Made by a program: the position numbers and the translations under genes. Shown piece after piece: positions 1 to 6,882 of a DNA stretch of 8,212 nt. The notes beneath the pieces were generated by a model. That model was not told the origin of the DNA and made no database searches. It worked only from the letters and a program-made list of their open reading frames with translations. The first letter of the stretch is position 1; each line of letters opens with the position of its first letter. The DNA is from Lachnospiraceae bacterium UBA1759 (lineage in GTDB: Bacteria; Bacillota; Clostridia; Lachnospirales; Lachnospiraceae), in assembly GCA_002315555.1 (NCBI GenBank), contig DCHF01000048.1, forward strand, positions 1-8,212, written 5' to 3'.

Positions 1-1388
1 GGGAACATGTCCACCGGCTGCACTTTCTCCACCCGGTAACAGTACTCCTGTGTCAGGATCTTAAGATCACGAGCCAGAGTCGCGGAATCACAGGAAACGT
101 AAACGACACGGTCCGGCGCCATGCGGCCGATGGTCTCGAGACACGCAGGATCACAGCCCTTTCGCGGCGGATCCACGGAGATCACATTGATGCGCTCTCC
201 CGCATGCTTTTTATACCACTCCGGCAGGACCTCTTCCGCCTTACCGGTGTAAAATTCCGTATTTGAAAAGCCGTTCAGCGTTGCGTTTTCCTTTGCGTCG
301 ACAATAGCCTGCGGCACGATCTCCACGCCATAGACCTTCTTTGCCTTCTGCGCGAGGAACAGCGAAATGGTACCGATGCCGCAGTACAGATCCCAGACAT
401 TCTCATCACCGGAAAGACCTGCAAACTCCAGCGCTTTTCCGTAAAGCGCAAGCGTCTGCACCGGATTTACCTGAAAGAAGCTGTTTGGTGAAATGCGGAA
501 ACGGACATCACCGATGAGATCTTCAATATAGCCCGGGCCGTACACCACGCGGGTATCCGGGGAAAGGATCGTGTTTCCGGTCGTTTTGTTGATATTGATC
601 GAAAGCGTTCTGAAGCCTTTGATCTTCCGAAGAAGCTCCAAAAGTTCTTCCGTATGCGGGCAGTTTTCCGCCGTGATCACGAGGCACAGCATAACCTCAC
701 CGGTCACAAAGCCCTTACGGATCAGCGCGTGGCGCACCAGGCCGCGATGCGTATTCTCATCGTATGCGCGGACCTTGTACGTTATCATCCAGGCCTTCAC
801 CGCACGGATCACCTCCGCCATGGTCTCCGGCGTCAGCGCGCAGTCCTCCATATCGATGATATCGTGCGTATGCCCCGCATAGAATCCGGCCACCAGCTTC
901 CCGTTTTTATCATAGCCGAACGGCACCTGCGCTTTGTCGCGATAGCGCCACGGCTCTTCCATACCGATGCACGGCTGCACGAACACCTGCCCGGAGCTTA
1001 AGTGTTCGTTTCCGCCTGCTGCCACTCCCCCTGCACTCACTTCCGAATCACTCTCGCAGATCTCAAAGCCGCCGATCCGCCTCAGATTCTCCTTGACCTT
1101 ATCCGTCTTAAACTTAAGCTGCGCCTCATACGACGTTTCCTGAATCTGACAGCCGCCGCAGCTCTTGGCCCGCGGGCACCGCGCTTCCACCCGGTCCTTC
1201 GAGGGCTCGACCACCCGCATCAGCTTCGCAAACCCATACGTTTTCTTCAGCTTCATCACCTTGCATTCCACGACATCGCCCACGCAGGTGTCCTTAATAA
1301 ACAAAGGGAAGGCGTCGATCTTACCAACGCCTTCTCCTTCTGATGTGAGATCCGTGATCTCAACGATATACATTTCGTTCTTTTCCAT
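1..1388 (-). CDS. rlmD: 23S rRNA (uracil-C5)-methyltransferase, RlmD/RlmCD type, C-terminus cut by window edge
   Basis: This enzyme uses S-adenosylmethionine to methylate C5 of a uracil in 23S rRNA. The E. coli family member RlmD acts on U1939, and the Gram-positive RlmCD acts on U747 and U1939. An N-terminal TRAM-like RNA-binding domain covers about residues 1-62. Four cysteines suited to a [4Fe-4S] cluster follow: C71, C77 and C80 (pattern C-x5-C-x2-C) and C183. The methyltransferase core shows NSFFQVN at 302-308, the SAM-binding DLYCGIGT at 333-340, VDPPRKGC at 405-412, and the catalytic-cysteine motif VSCDSATLARD at 431-441 with nucleophile C433. There are 462 complete codons. The frame is open at base 1 and ends at VDMFP, a sequence usually close to the C-terminus, so I infer that only a short tail is missing. 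The ATG at 1388 has a GGAG ribosome-binding site 5 bases upstream; a second Met at residue 6 is less well placed. The gene lies 36 bases after the exoribonuclease gene and is probably the third gene of that operon. RlmD and RlmCD cannot be told apart from sequence alone. Confidence 0.93.
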   Translation of the reverse strand, partial: MEKNEMYIVEITDLTSEGEGVGKIDAFPLFIKDTCVGDVVECKVMKLKKTYGFAKLMRVVEPSKDRVEARCPRAKSCGGCQIQETSYEAQLKFKTDKVKENLRRIGGFEICESDSEVSAGGVAAGGNEHLSSGQVFVQPCIGMEEPWRYRDKAQVPFGYDKNGKLVAGFYAGHTHDIIDMEDCALTPETMAEVIRAVKAWMITYKVRAYDENTHRGLVRHALIRKGFVTGEVMLCLVITAENCPHTEELLELLRKIKGFRTLSININKTTGNTILSPDTRVVYGPGYIEDLIGDVRFRISPNSFFQVNPVQTLALYGKALEFAGLSGDENVWDLYCGIGTISLFLAQKAKKVYGVEIVPQAIVDAKENATLNGFSNTEFYTGKAEEVLPEWYKKHAGERINVISVDPPRKGCDPACLETIGRMAPDRVVYVSCDSATLARDLKILTQEYCYRVEKVQPVDMF

Positions 1389-1424
1389 ATCCGCTCCAAT
1401 CCCGCAGGGAGCCTGTGTCCTGCC

Positions 1425-2369
1425 TTATTTATCCTTGGAAGTCTTTCTGATATTGGTCCCCAGGAACCGGTTCAGTCCCAGGAAGTCCATTGACGGAGTC
1501 TTATCGAATTCCTCGACCATGATCTCCAGCTTGGCATCCGTATCGTCTGCGTAATAAAGTGCCATCGCTTCAATAAGCGAGGGCTTCTTCGGTGAACCGT
1601 ACTCCAGCTGACCCTGGTGTGCCAGAATGCAGTGAAGCAGCTCGGTCTCCAGTTTCTTCGGGAAGCCGCCCAGTTTTTCGATGCGGTCCTTGACCATCGT
1701 GTAACCGATGACGATGTGACCGATCAACTGGCCCTCATCCGTATAATCGTTTTCCGGGAAATCGGAAAGCTCCTTCAGTTTGCCCACATCATGGAACATG
1801 GCCGCCGTCAGAAGAAGATCCTTGTTCAGAACCGGATACTGCAGGCAGAAGAAATAGCAGAGCTGCGTCACGCGGAGCGTGTGCTGCAGCAGGCCGCCGA
1901 TGAAATTGTGGTGAACGGATTTTGCCGCGGAATGTGCTTTGAACGCCGTGATAAACTCCTTGTCCTCCACAAAGAAGGAATTCACAAGCGCCTTCAGATT
2001 AGGCTGCTCGATCTTGGAAGCCAGCGTCATCAGCTCTTTATACATATTCTCCGTGCCGAGGGATGATACCGGCAGATAATCCGCCTGATCGTATTCACCC
2101 GGGTCCGCACGGCGGATCCGCTTAATGCTGAACTGCAGCGCGTTGTTGTACAGTGTAACATCGCCTTCGGTCAGAATGTAATCATTGACCTCAAAATGGC
2201 CGATGCTGTTTCCGAGCTCCCACACCTTCGCATCCAGCGTGCCGGTCTTATCCTGCAGTTTCAGCGAATAGTAGCTCTTCCCGCTCTTGGTGGTACCTGT
2301 AACTTTCTGTTTGCAAAGGTAGATCTGTGAAATATGATCGCCTTCGCGGAGTTCCTGAATATAAACCAT
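1425..2369 (-). CDS. yhaM: YhaM-type 3'-5' exoribonuclease (OB-fold plus HD domain)
   Basis: At 314 residues this protein matches the length and domain order of Bacillus subtilis YhaM, a metal-dependent 3'-5' exonuclease that trims single-stranded RNA in the cytoplasm. Residues 1-88 form an OB-fold nucleic-acid-binding domain, with GTTKSGKSYYSLKLQDKTGT typical of the tRNA_anti-like fold. Residues 140-300 form an HD phosphohydrolase domain. Its likely metal ligands are all present: H163 (in LLQHTLRV), H193-D194 (FHDVGK), H218 (LIGHI), H251 (LAHQG) and D275/D276 (YYADDTDAK). The GSPKKP stretch at 258-263 is also characteristic of this group. The ATG start at 2369 follows an AGAGGA Shine-Dalgarno sequence. 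The gene begins 14 bases after the stop of the HtrA-like gene and its own stop lies 36 bases before the methyltransferase start, so co-transcription is likely. The family call is firm. The substrate, mRNA decay fragments, is inferred from B. subtilis. Confidence 0.93.
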   Translation of the reverse strand: MVYIQELREGDHISQIYLCKQKVTGTTKSGKSYYSLKLQDKTGTLDAKVWELGNSIGHFEVNDYILTEGDVTLYNNALQFSIKRIRRADPGEYDQADYLPVSSLGTENMYKELMTLASKIEQPNLKALVNSFFVEDKEFITAFKAHSAAKSVHHNFIGGLLQHTLRVTQLCYFFCLQYPVLNKDLLLTAAMFHDVGKLKELSDFPENDYTDEGQLIGHIVIGYTMVKDRIEKLGGFPKKLETELLHCILAHQGQLEYGSPKKPSLIEAMALYYADDTDAKLEIMVEEFDKTPSMDFLGLNRFLGTNIRKTSKDK

Positions 2370-2383
2370 TTTTTCCTCTTTCT

Positions 2384-3640
2384 TTATCTGCTGCCGAACT
2401 TGATCATCAGATCAAGCGGCTCGTAACCGGCCACACCGCGGCGTTCAATGGACACCGCCGCCGTCTGCCCGGCCTCGATCTCATCGATGCGCACCTGCAG
2501 CGTATGACTGTCCGTCACGCTCCGGTTATTAATGCTGATGATGCGGTCACCCGGCAGAATGCCGTATTCCTCTGCCGCACTGAAGCTCAGGACCTGCTGT
2601 ACATAAAGGCCCGCCGGAACGCCGGCCATCTCCGCATCCGCATCGGAAACGGACACGCACTTGATTCCGAGCGCTGCCGTATCCTTACCGGAGCACATAT
2701 CCTCGATCAGGTATTTCAGCGGGCTGATGCCGCAGGCAACGACCATGGACGGATCATCGATGCAGGTATAATCCGACACCCATCCGATGATCTCTCCCTT
2801 CATGTTCAGAAGCACCGCCGTACCGCCGATGGAACGCACAAGGTCCGTATACACATACTGCTCATAACCGTCCGTCACATCCACAAAATCATGAATGAAC
2901 GTCACGGCACCGGCGCTTAAAGCCCCGGAGTACCCGTACTGTGCGCCTGCAAGGATAATTTCATCCCCGAGATCCAGCGTGAACGAATTACCGAGGGATG
3001 CCAGCGGCAGATCCTTCGGAATGCCCTCGTTTGAGATCTTAAGGATACAGAGTTTGGTAATATTATCATAGCCGTAAATGGCCGCGGGGATCCTCTTTTT
3101 TCCGATCGTCACGGAAATGGACGCATTTTTACCGAGGCTGTACGCGTCGGCCAGGATGAAGTAGGATTCATCGCTGCGTGCCGTCAGCACGCCAAAGGTC
3201 TCACTGGTACGCGTGGTCGCGGCATCGAACCAGTCCATGCCGCCAGTCTCCACGATATTGACCGTGACAAAGGAATCCTTAACGGATTCGTAAACATCGA
3301 GCGCAGTAACCGTCTCCTCTTCCTCGATGACGATCTCCGACGCCACCGCTTCCGTCGCATCCGCGCTGCTGTCCTCGCTCGCCTTTTCCGTCTCCGCGGC
3401 ACTGGTCTTCGCCGCCTCCGTGGTATCGTCCCGGGCGATGATGATCGTCTCAAGCGCCGCACTGACATCGGTCTTACCGACCACGCTCCGGCTCACATAG
3501 AACGAAATGCCCGCCATAACGCCGAACAGGATCGCAAGACCCAAAGTGGCCGCAATTATGGCCAGCACCTTTTTATACTTTTTTCGCGGCACGATCTTCT
3601 CGTTGATGAATGTCCGCGGCTGTTTCTTTTCTTCTTCCAT
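2384..3640 (-). CDS. membrane-anchored HtrA-like (S1C) protein with PDZ domain, catalytic triad apparently lost
   Basis: This is a 418-residue single-pass membrane protein with the DegP/HtrA layout. A short cytosolic N-terminus ends in the basic patch RKKYKK (19-24), followed by one membrane helix at about 25-50. A Glu/Ala/Ser/Thr-rich acidic linker covers 58-112, a trypsin-like domain 113-315, and a PDZ domain 320-416 with the peptide-binding loop AGLYV (343-347) and LPGDRIISINN (362-372). The protease-like domain should lie outside the membrane. Aligned by eye to active HtrA proteins, the catalytic residues are missing. The TNNHV histidine region reads ILADAYSL (163-169), the TDLAVLKI aspartate is K196 in TKLCILKI, and the GNSGG serine is I271 in RSIGGT. 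It is therefore more likely a binding or sensing scaffold than a protease, though a displaced nucleophile at S270 cannot be excluded. A GTG at 3691 would add 17 residues. I prefer the ATG at 3640, which places the basic patch and helix normally and has a weak GGGAT 6 bases upstream. It is probably the first gene of the minus-strand operon. Confidence 0.83.
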   Translation of the reverse strand: MEEEKKQPRTFINEKIVPRKKYKKVLAIIAATLGLAILFGVMAGISFYVSRSVVGKTDVSAALETIIIARDDTTEAAKTSAAETEKASEDSSADATEAVASEIVIEEEETVTALDVYESVKDSFVTVNIVETGGMDWFDAATTRTSETFGVLTARSDESYFILADAYSLGKNASISVTIGKKRIPAAIYGYDNITKLCILKISNEGIPKDLPLASLGNSFTLDLGDEIILAGAQYGYSGALSAGAVTFIHDFVDVTDGYEQYVYTDLVRSIGGTAVLLNMKGEIIGWVSDYTCIDDPSMVVACGISPLKYLIEDMCSGKDTAALGIKCVSVSDADAEMAGVPAGLYVQQVLSFSAAEEYGILPGDRIISINNRSVTDSHTLQVRIDEIEAGQTAAVSIERRGVAGYEPLDLMIKFGSR

Positions 3641-3711
3641 AAACAGATCCCGTTCGAATGATTGGTCTTTGAAGCATTTCCCGCTTCGCACTATAAGAAT
3701 CTTTGGATTTT

Positions 3712-3740
3712 ATTATATTTGATATTCCCGTAAAAGTAAA
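3712..3740 (-). promoter_or_regulatory. sigma-A-like promoter of the HtrA-like/yhaM/rlmD operon
   Basis: Read on the minus strand, a -35 box TTTACT (3740-3735, 4 of 6 consensus bases) and a perfect -10 box TATAAT (3717-3712) are separated by exactly 17 bases in an AT-rich stretch. Transcription should start near 3705. This gives a leader of about 65 bases to the preferred ATG at 3640, and only about 14 bases to the alternative GTG at 3691. Confidence 0.7.
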
Positions 3741-3746
3741 GGTCAC

Positions 3747-3775
3747 TTGCACCCCTGTTTGAATTAGTGTATACT
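3747..3775 (+). promoter_or_regulatory. sigma-A-like promoter of mutS2, predicted leaderless transcript
   Basis: A -35 box TTGCAC (3747-3752, weak, first three bases match) and a -10 box TATACT (3770-3775, 5 of 6) are separated by 17 bases. The -10 box ends 9 bases before the mutS2 ATG at 3785. A start 6-8 bases downstream of the box would fall at about 3781-3783, leaving 2-4 untranslated bases. No Shine-Dalgarno sequence is present between 3750 and 3784, which fits a leaderless message. The -35 box lies 6 bases from that of the opposing promoter. Confidence 0.6.
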
Positions 3776-3784
3776 TGAACCACT

Positions 3785-6160
3785 ATGAACGAAAAAGTAT
3801 TATACACCCTTGAATTTAATAAGATCATTGAGAAACTGACCGAAAAATGCGTCACTCCGCTGGGCCGTGAGGAAGCCGCTCATCTCCTTCCTTCGGACAC
3901 GCTCTATGAGATCGAACGGAACCAGTGTGAGACCGCCGATGCCCTCACCCGCATCTTCCGTTTCGGCGGTATCTCCTGCTCCGGTGCCCGCGATATCCGC
4001 GCCTCCCTCCTCCGCCTCAAAGTACAGGCCAACCTCGGCATGCCCGAGCTTCTTAACATCGCTTCCGTCTGCAAGACCGCAGCCCGTGTGAAAGCCTTTG
4101 GCGGCAAAAAGGAAAACGAGGACGACACGGATTCTCTGGAGGACAGCTTCCGCGCGCTGGAACCGCTGCAGGCCCTTTCCCGCGAGATCGAGCGCTGCAT
4201 CATCTCCGAAGAGGATATGGCCGATGACGCCAGCTCCACGCTCCGTTCCATCCGCCGCAAGATCAAGACCGCTGCGGAAAAGGTCCGCTCCGAACTGAAC
4301 TCCCTCGTGAATTCCAATACCGGCTACCTCCGTGACAATGTCATCACCATGCGCAACGGCCGCTACTGCGTACCGGTCAAGAGCGAATACCGCTCCCAGG
4401 TCCCCGGCATGATGCATGACGAAAGCGGCTCCGGTTCCACCGTCTTCATCGAGCCGATGAGCGTTGTCAAACTGAACAACGAGATCCGCCAGCTGGAGAT
4501 CGACGAACAGAAGGAGATCGAGGTCATCCTGGCCAACCTGAGTACCCTGGCCGCAGATCACACCGCTGCCCTTGAGACGGACCTCATGGTCCTCTCCCAC
4601 CTGGATTTTGTCTTTGCAAAAGCGCAGCTTGCCCGTGAAATGGACGCTTCCCGCCCGAATTTCAACGACCGCAAGTACATCAATATCAAGAAGGGCCGCC
4701 ACCCGCTTCTGGACCGCCATAAGGTCGTCCCGATCGACATCTACCTGGGCGATGCCTTCCACCAGCTGATCGTTACCGGCCCGAACACCGGCGGTAAGAC
4801 CGTCTCCTTAAAAACGGTCGGTCTGTTCCAGCTCATGGGTCAGGCCGGACTTCATATTCCGGCGTTCCAGGAATCCTCGCTGGGCATCTTCCGGGAGATC
4901 TACGCCGACATCGGTGACGAACAGTCCATCGAACAGAGCCTGTCCACCTTCTCTTCTCACATGAAGAACATCATCCGCATCCTGGAGGAAGCGGACACGG
5001 ACAGCCTGGTGCTGTTCGACGAGCTTTGCGCCGGAACGGACCCGCAGGAGGGTGCCGCGCTGGCCATCGCAATCCTGAATTTCCTAAAGCGCATGGAGGT
5101 CCGCACCATGGCCACCACGCACTACTCGGAGCTGAAGATCTTTGCCCTGTCCAACCCGGGCGTGGAAAATGCTTCCTGCGAGTTCGATGTGGCCACCCTG
5201 AGCCCCACCTACCGCCTTCTGATCGGTATCCCCGGAAAGAGCAACGCGTTCGCGATCTCAAAGAAGCTGGGACTTCCGGGCTTCATCATCGACGAGGCGC
5301 GCGAGCAGCTGGACGATGAATCCGAGCATTTCGAGGACGTCATCAAAAGCCTGAACGACTCCCGCCATCGTATGGAAAAGGAACAGATGCGCATCAACGA
5401 GCTGAAGGCCGAGGCGCGCGATCTGAAGAGCACGCTTGCCAAGCAGGAAGCGCGCATCGAGGAACAAAAGGCCAAGATCCTGCAGGACGCGCGTGCGGAG
5501 GCACGTAAGATGCTGCAGGAAGCAAAGGACCAGGTCGATGAGACGATCCGCATGATGAACAAGACCGGACAGTATGATGTCCGTGAGCTTGAGAAGACCC
5601 GCGCAAAGACCCGCGAGCTTCTGGATAAAAACAGCGCAGGCCGGAAGGAAGACGTGCCCAGGCAGCGTTCGTCCACACAGGCCAAAGATCTGCACATCGG
5701 CGACGGTGTCCATGTCCTCTCGATGAATCTGAACGGCACGGTATCCACGCTGCCGGATGCCAAGGGCAACCTGTTTGTCCAGATGGGTATCCTGAGAAGT
5801 CAGGTCCACATTTCCGATATTACCAAGCTCAACGAAGCCACCATCAGTTACGGCGGCAAGTCCGTTCGTACCGAAAAGAGCGGCGGCGCGAGCATCGGAA
5901 TGAGTAAAGCGGCGACCATTTCCGCGGAGATCAATCTGATCGGAAAGACCGTCGACGAAGCCATTTACGCACTTGAAAAATACCTCGATGACGCGTACCT
6001 CGCGCATCTGTCACAGGTGCGCATCGTGCACGGTAAGGGCAGCGGCGCCCTGCGAAGCGCTGTCCAGAACCGCCTGAGAAAGCTGCCGTACATCGCCGAA
6101 TTCCACAACGGTGAGTACGGAGAAGGCGATGCCGGCGTAACGATCGCCCACTTCAAATAA
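3785..6160 (+). CDS. mutS2: MutS2 (RqcU) ATPase with KOW-like and Smr domains
   Basis: This is a full-length MutS2 of 791 residues (B. subtilis MutS2 has about 785). MutS2 lacks the mismatch-binding domain of MutS. In different bacteria it has been linked to suppressing recombination, and in B. subtilis to splitting collided ribosomes. Residues 1-310 hold the core and clamp helices, opening with MNEKVLYTLEFNKI and PLGREEA. The ABC-type ATPase has Walker A GPNTGGKT (332-339), a Q-loop/signature region including SLSTFSSHM, Walker B LVLFDE (408-413) and the H-loop ATTHYSELK. A charged coiled coil runs over about 511-595, a KOW-like beta domain over 636-682, and a C-terminal Smr domain over 713-791 with HGKGSGALR at 749. 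The usual LDLRG motif of Smr reads INLIG (716-720), so the nuclease function is uncertain. The start is fixed: an in-frame TGA lies at 3776 and no other Met occurs for more than 80 codons, yet no ribosome-binding site precedes it. It is the first gene of the plus-strand unit, 17 bases before the response regulator. Confidence 0.96.
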   Translation: MNEKVLYTLEFNKIIEKLTEKCVTPLGREEAAHLLPSDTLYEIERNQCETADALTRIFRFGGISCSGARDIRASLLRLKVQANLGMPELLNIASVCKTAARVKAFGGKKENEDDTDSLEDSFRALEPLQALSREIERCIISEEDMADDASSTLRSIRRKIKTAAEKVRSELNSLVNSNTGYLRDNVITMRNGRYCVPVKSEYRSQVPGMMHDESGSGSTVFIEPMSVVKLNNEIRQLEIDEQKEIEVILANLSTLAADHTAALETDLMVLSHLDFVFAKAQLAREMDASRPNFNDRKYINIKKGRHPLLDRHKVVPIDIYLGDAFHQLIVTGPNTGGKTVSLKTVGLFQLMGQAGLHIPAFQESSLGIFREIYADIGDEQSIEQSLSTFSSHMKNIIRILEEADTDSLVLFDELCAGTDPQEGAALAIAILNFLKRMEVRTMATTHYSELKIFALSNPGVENASCEFDVATLSPTYRLLIGIPGKSNAFAISKKLGLPGFIIDEAREQLDDESEHFEDVIKSLNDSRHRMEKEQMRINELKAEARDLKSTLAKQEARIEEQKAKILQDARAEARKMLQEAKDQVDETIRMMNKTGQYDVRELEKTRAKTRELLDKNSAGRKEDVPRQRSSTQAKDLHIGDGVHVLSMNLNGTVSTLPDAKGNLFVQMGILRSQVHISDITKLNEATISYGGKSVRTEKSGGASIGMSKAATISAEINLIGKTVDEAIYALEKYLDDAYLAHLSQVRIVHGKGSGALRSAVQNRLRKLPYIAEFHNGEYGEGDAGVTIAHFK

Positions 6161-6164
6161 ACCC

Positions 6165-6171
6165 AAAGGAG
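6165..6171 (+). promoter_or_regulatory. strong ribosome-binding site of the response regulator
   Basis: AAAGGAG lies in the 17-base gap after the mutS2 stop and 6 bases before the ATG at 6178. It fixes the response regulator start and contrasts with the absence of any such site before mutS2. Confidence 0.85.
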
Positions 6172-6177
6172 AACCCC

Positions 6178-6882
6178 ATGGCTGACAAACAGCGCGTTCT
6201 TATTGTTGACGACGACGAAAACATTGCGGAGCTCATCTCCCTCTACCTGCTCAAGGAGTGCTATGAGACCCTGATCGTACATGACGGGGAAAGCGCCGTA
6301 CGCGAGTTTTCGACTTTTGCACCGAACATCATCCTTCTGGACCTGATGCTGCCCGGTATGGACGGCTACCAGGTCTGTCGTGAGATCCGCAAGAATTCCT
6401 CCTGCCCGATCATCATGCTGTCCGCAAAGGGCGAGGTCTTCGACAAGGTCCTGGGTCTGGAGCTCGGTGCCGATGATTATATGGTCAAGCCCTTTGATTC
6501 CAAGGAGCTTGTGGCCCGCGTCAAGGCGATCCTTCGCCGCAGCGTGCCCGAAAAGGAGGCCCCGGCGGTCGAAGAGCACGGCGAATTCGTCGAGTATCCG
6601 GACCTCACCATCAACCTGACCAACTATTCCGTCACCTATGCCGGGCACACGCTTGAAATGCCGCCCAAGGAGCTGGAGCTTCTCTACTTCCTGGCAAAAT
6701 CACCAAATCAGGTCTTCACCCGCGAACAGCTTCTGGATCGCATCTGGGGCTACGAATACATGGGCGATACCCGCACCGTCGATGTTCACATCAAACGTAT
6801 CCGCGAAAAGGTCCACGATCATTCCGCATGGAGCATCGCCACCGTTTGGGGCGTAGGCTATAAATTTGAGGTACGCCGATGA
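6178..6882 (+). CDS. two-component response regulator, OmpR/PhoB family
   Basis: This 234-residue DNA-binding response regulator is complete. The receiver domain (5-122) carries the acidic pocket D11-D12-D13, the phospho-acceptor D55 in LLDLMLPGMDG, the switch residue S82 (MLSAKG), Y101 and the invariant K104 in VKPF. A linker at about 123-137 leads to a winged-helix DNA-binding domain (138-234). That domain contains PPKELELLYFLAKSPNQVF, the recognition-helix region REQLLDRIWGYEY, DTRTVDVHIKRIREKV and the terminal GVGYKFEV. When phosphorylated it should bind DNA as a dimer and control transcription. The target genes cannot be read from this window. The gene starts 17 bases after mutS2 behind a strong AAAGGAG and ends in a 4-base ATGA overlap with the kinase gene, so regulator and kinase are a cognate, translationally coupled pair. 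I cannot assign a specific name such as phoP or vanR. Confidence 0.96.
   Translation: MADKQRVLIVDDDENIAELISLYLLKECYETLIVHDGESAVREFSTFAPNIILLDLMLPGMDGYQVCREIRKNSSCPIIMLSAKGEVFDKVLGLELGADDYMVKPFDSKELVARVKAILRRSVPEKEAPAVEEHGEFVEYPDLTINLTNYSVTYAGHTLEMPPKELELLYFLAKSPNQVFTREQLLDRIWGYEYMGDTRTVDVHIKRIREKVHDHSAWSIATVWGVGYKFEVRR
6868..6871 (+). promoter_or_regulatory. ribosome-binding site of the histidine kinase, inside the regulator gene
   Basis: GAGG within the last codons of the response regulator sits 7 bases before the kinase ATG at 6879. Together with the ATGA stop/start overlap (6879-6882) it supports this start and suggests coupled translation of the two genes. Confidence 0.65.

Noticed and set aside
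571..1554. Plus-strand frames across the methyltransferase and the end of the exoribonuclease gene
   Set aside because: The opposite strand encodes a continuous RlmD-family protein with its cysteine and SAM motifs; the plus frames have no coherent domain.
3184..3468. Arginine-rich 94-codon minus-strand frame inside the HtrA-like gene
   Set aside because: The Arg richness comes from reading the Glu/Ala-rich linker codons out of frame; it is not a real basic protein.
3641..3691. GTG start at 3691 adding 17 residues to the HtrA-like protein
   Set aside because: It has no ribosome-binding site, would leave only about 14 bases of leader, and adds residues unlike the usual charged N-terminus before the membrane helix. 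The ATG at 3640 fits better, though this is not certain.
3800..4762. 320-codon open frame on the minus strand opposite mutS2
   Set aside because: It lies wholly inside a well-conserved MutS2 coding region and shows no recognisable domain. Long antisense frames are expected with this codon bias.
3785..6160. Calling the large ATPase a mismatch-repair MutS
   Set aside because: It lacks the N-terminal mismatch-binding domain and has the KOW-like and Smr domains that define MutS2.
5258..6648. Two long minus-strand frames (5258-6007 and 5965-6648) opposite the mutS2 end and the response regulator
   Set aside because: Both are antisense to clearly functional domains, have no protein-family signal or fitting ribosome-binding site, and cross the real gene boundary.
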